From: Hypsibius dujardini
Lineage: Eukaryota; Tardigrada; Eutardigrada; Parachela; Hypsibiidae
Direction: 5' to 3'
NCBI GenBank assembly: GCA_001579985.1
Contig: LRSR01001645.1
Span: 1 to 44,618 of the forward strand
DNA length: 44,618 nucleotides
Shown: positions 43,086 through 44,618 of the stretch, piece after piece
Numbering within the stretch: the stretch's first letter is position 1
Layout of the letters: each line of letters opens with the position of its first letter
Program-made: the position numbers and the translations under genes
Notes under the pieces: generated by a model
Told to the model about the DNA's origin: nothing
The model's database searches: none
The model's input: the letters and a program-made list of their open reading frames with translations, nothing else

Positions 43086-44618
43086 ATAAATCTACTTTAC
43101 GAAAGTTGAAGAAACTCCGGTGTGGAGTAATTTAATTTGAAATGCATTACTACATTATTTCTTTGACTGTTGGTCGTAGAGTATTTAATGTAGCCATAAT
43201 CGATCCTCCCCGACGGATTTGCATTAATGAAAAATTAATTGTAGGATACATGTGCAATCAGGCGTGACCCATGAGGGTTTATTATTACATTATTACATTG
43301 ACTTTTAGGTCATCCAAGAGAAAAAGATTGCACTGGTAAAAAGTCGCTTGTGTTATATCGTTTAGATTGAGACGACAACGACATGAACGCTTTAACACGA
43401 CTGCTGGCAACTCGTCCAGGAAAACCTCATAAATGCAGCCACGCCTAAGTATAGTAGTTCTTCCCAGGATATTGTCTCTTTCGATCAACACCAATGGATG
43501 GATCGCTTTCCACTGCCACCTAGGGGGCGTGGCTCGTGAGGTAGCAACAATGAGGACCACACTTGCGAGTTGCGATGGAATTGTTTAGTTATATATTTAG
43601 ATGATCACACAAGTTGCAAGTTTTCCGGCGCTGTCGGTTCCCAGTGGCACACAATTCTTCATGCTTTTTTCCGTTCTATAGCCTCTTGTAAACTGTTAGC
43701 GGTATATTTTCAATTATTTTTATAATTAAAGACATATCTCATAATTAGGGAAGAGTCTGCTGGAGCTTTGAGGTCATTTGTCACCGTCAGAGTCATTTCC
43801 CAAGGGGATAGATATAATAGAAATCGGCCCATATATAAAGCTGTCCAACTGTGCCGTCAATATAATTCTGAGACAGTACGGGTCATTTGCTTAAAGTGCA
43901 GTTAATATTATTATTCTTAATTTTTTAACTAGCTGGTTGTGGTACCCTGTACATATCTGATAAAGTAAATAATACATCTAATGTGATAAAGAGGATTGAA
44001 AGAGTACATTGGAACTGAGAACTCTTACTCTATTTATTTTGCCATCTTTTCCGGCTTTAAAGGCATTTTTCGTTAGTTCAGATTAAGATTTAAGCACCAG
44101 GCAGATTTTATCATCACCATACACGGGATCCTCCCACACGTCCCTCTTCGCCTCCATCTTCTCGCGCCCGCCCGGCTCCCCTAAAATTATCCGCTGCCTT
44201 AATTGAGGCAGTTAGACTGGGTTAATTGTAGAGCGTCTCTCGCGGCAGCGCGACAAAAGAGAGCGCGAGCTTCGTCCACTTAACGCCACCGTCACTACCG
44301 TCGTCTCTCATACAACGGAACGAACCCTGACAGCGTTAATTATAGACCTTCCATTGAAATGGCTTGTCCACGGAAATGTCAGGCCCTGCGGCTCCTCCCC
44401 TCATTAAGGGATCAACTAACAGCCGCCGAACGACACAAACGCCACAATGGCCCATTTCCCTTCCGATAACAAACAATTATCCGCCAATCATCAGCGCTTC
44501 AAATTTCTGCTGCGAATGAAGAAAGGAACACAGAGGGAATTTGTTTATAAAATGCAAAGGACATAGAATGCGTGCATAGTAGTTAGTAGGAACGGTCGGT
44601 GGTTGTGTCACTGGCATT
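43086..44618. other. Right end of the window; no supported gene
   Basis: Mostly AT-rich spacer. A 91-codon minus-strand frame at 43285-43560 has no recognisable domain. From about 44100 the base composition changes to GC/CpG-rich, with a hairpin at 44194-44211 (CTGCCT / AGGCAG) and AATTATCCGC at 44185-44194 and again at 44475-44484. This block could be a promoter or enhancer of a gene beyond the window. Confidence 0.35.

Noticed and set aside
1-44618. CRISPR arrays, operons or phage features
   Set aside because: The window is intron-rich animal DNA; no regularly spaced repeats or bacterial gene layout are present.

Overview
The window is animal nuclear DNA. Its genes are split by many short introns (mostly 55-90 bases, GT-AG) and encode animal-specific proteins: perlecan, BROX, a two-pore potassium channel and peritrophin-type chitin-binding repeats. 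The compact genes, the abundant (CTGT)n and (ATTG)n microsatellites and the degenerate pyrimidine-rich introns fit a parasitic flatworm, perhaps a tapeworm. That assignment is an inference from style only.

Layout. 1-1124 is non-coding upstream sequence. 1125-17586 (+) is a 43-exon perlecan gene. I placed every splice site by reading frame; all phases agree and the model gives 3,780 residues: signal peptide, four Ig domains, three LDLa, Ig, two laminin IV domains with laminin-EGF, eight Ig, four LamG + EGF, Ig, LamG + EGF, LamG + EGF, LamG. 17862-17950 (-) is a tRNA-like element. 18407-20730 (+) is BROX (384 aa). 21574-23436 (-) is eIF4E (210 aa), convergent with BROX. 24528-26359 (+) is the mitochondrial F1-ATPase assembly factor ATPAF2/ATP12 (319 aa), divergent from eIF4E. 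26692-30600 (-) is a K2P potassium channel (345 aa modelled; the N-terminal start is unresolved). 33075-38508 (-) is a secreted protein with nine CBM14 chitin-binding domains and Ser/Thr/Pro-rich linkers (1,338 aa). From 39598 to 43085 (+) lie coding-like exons of a membrane-protein gene I do not recognise. Its last coding exon is interrupted by a 791-bp hAT-type MITE (42200-42990) with 18-bp terminal inverted repeats and an exact 8-bp target duplication. The rest of 43086-44618 has no gene I can support.

The genes do not form a pathway; they are independent neighbours, as is usual in animal genomes. Strongest observations: a K2P whose second pore filter reads TIG-VVD instead of TIG-[FYL]GD; a perlecan with seven LamG domains and duplicated Ig exon pairs built from phase 1-1 modules; a BROX without its CaaX tail; a nine-CBM14 mucin-like protein; and a MITE that places a stop codon inside a transmembrane segment.
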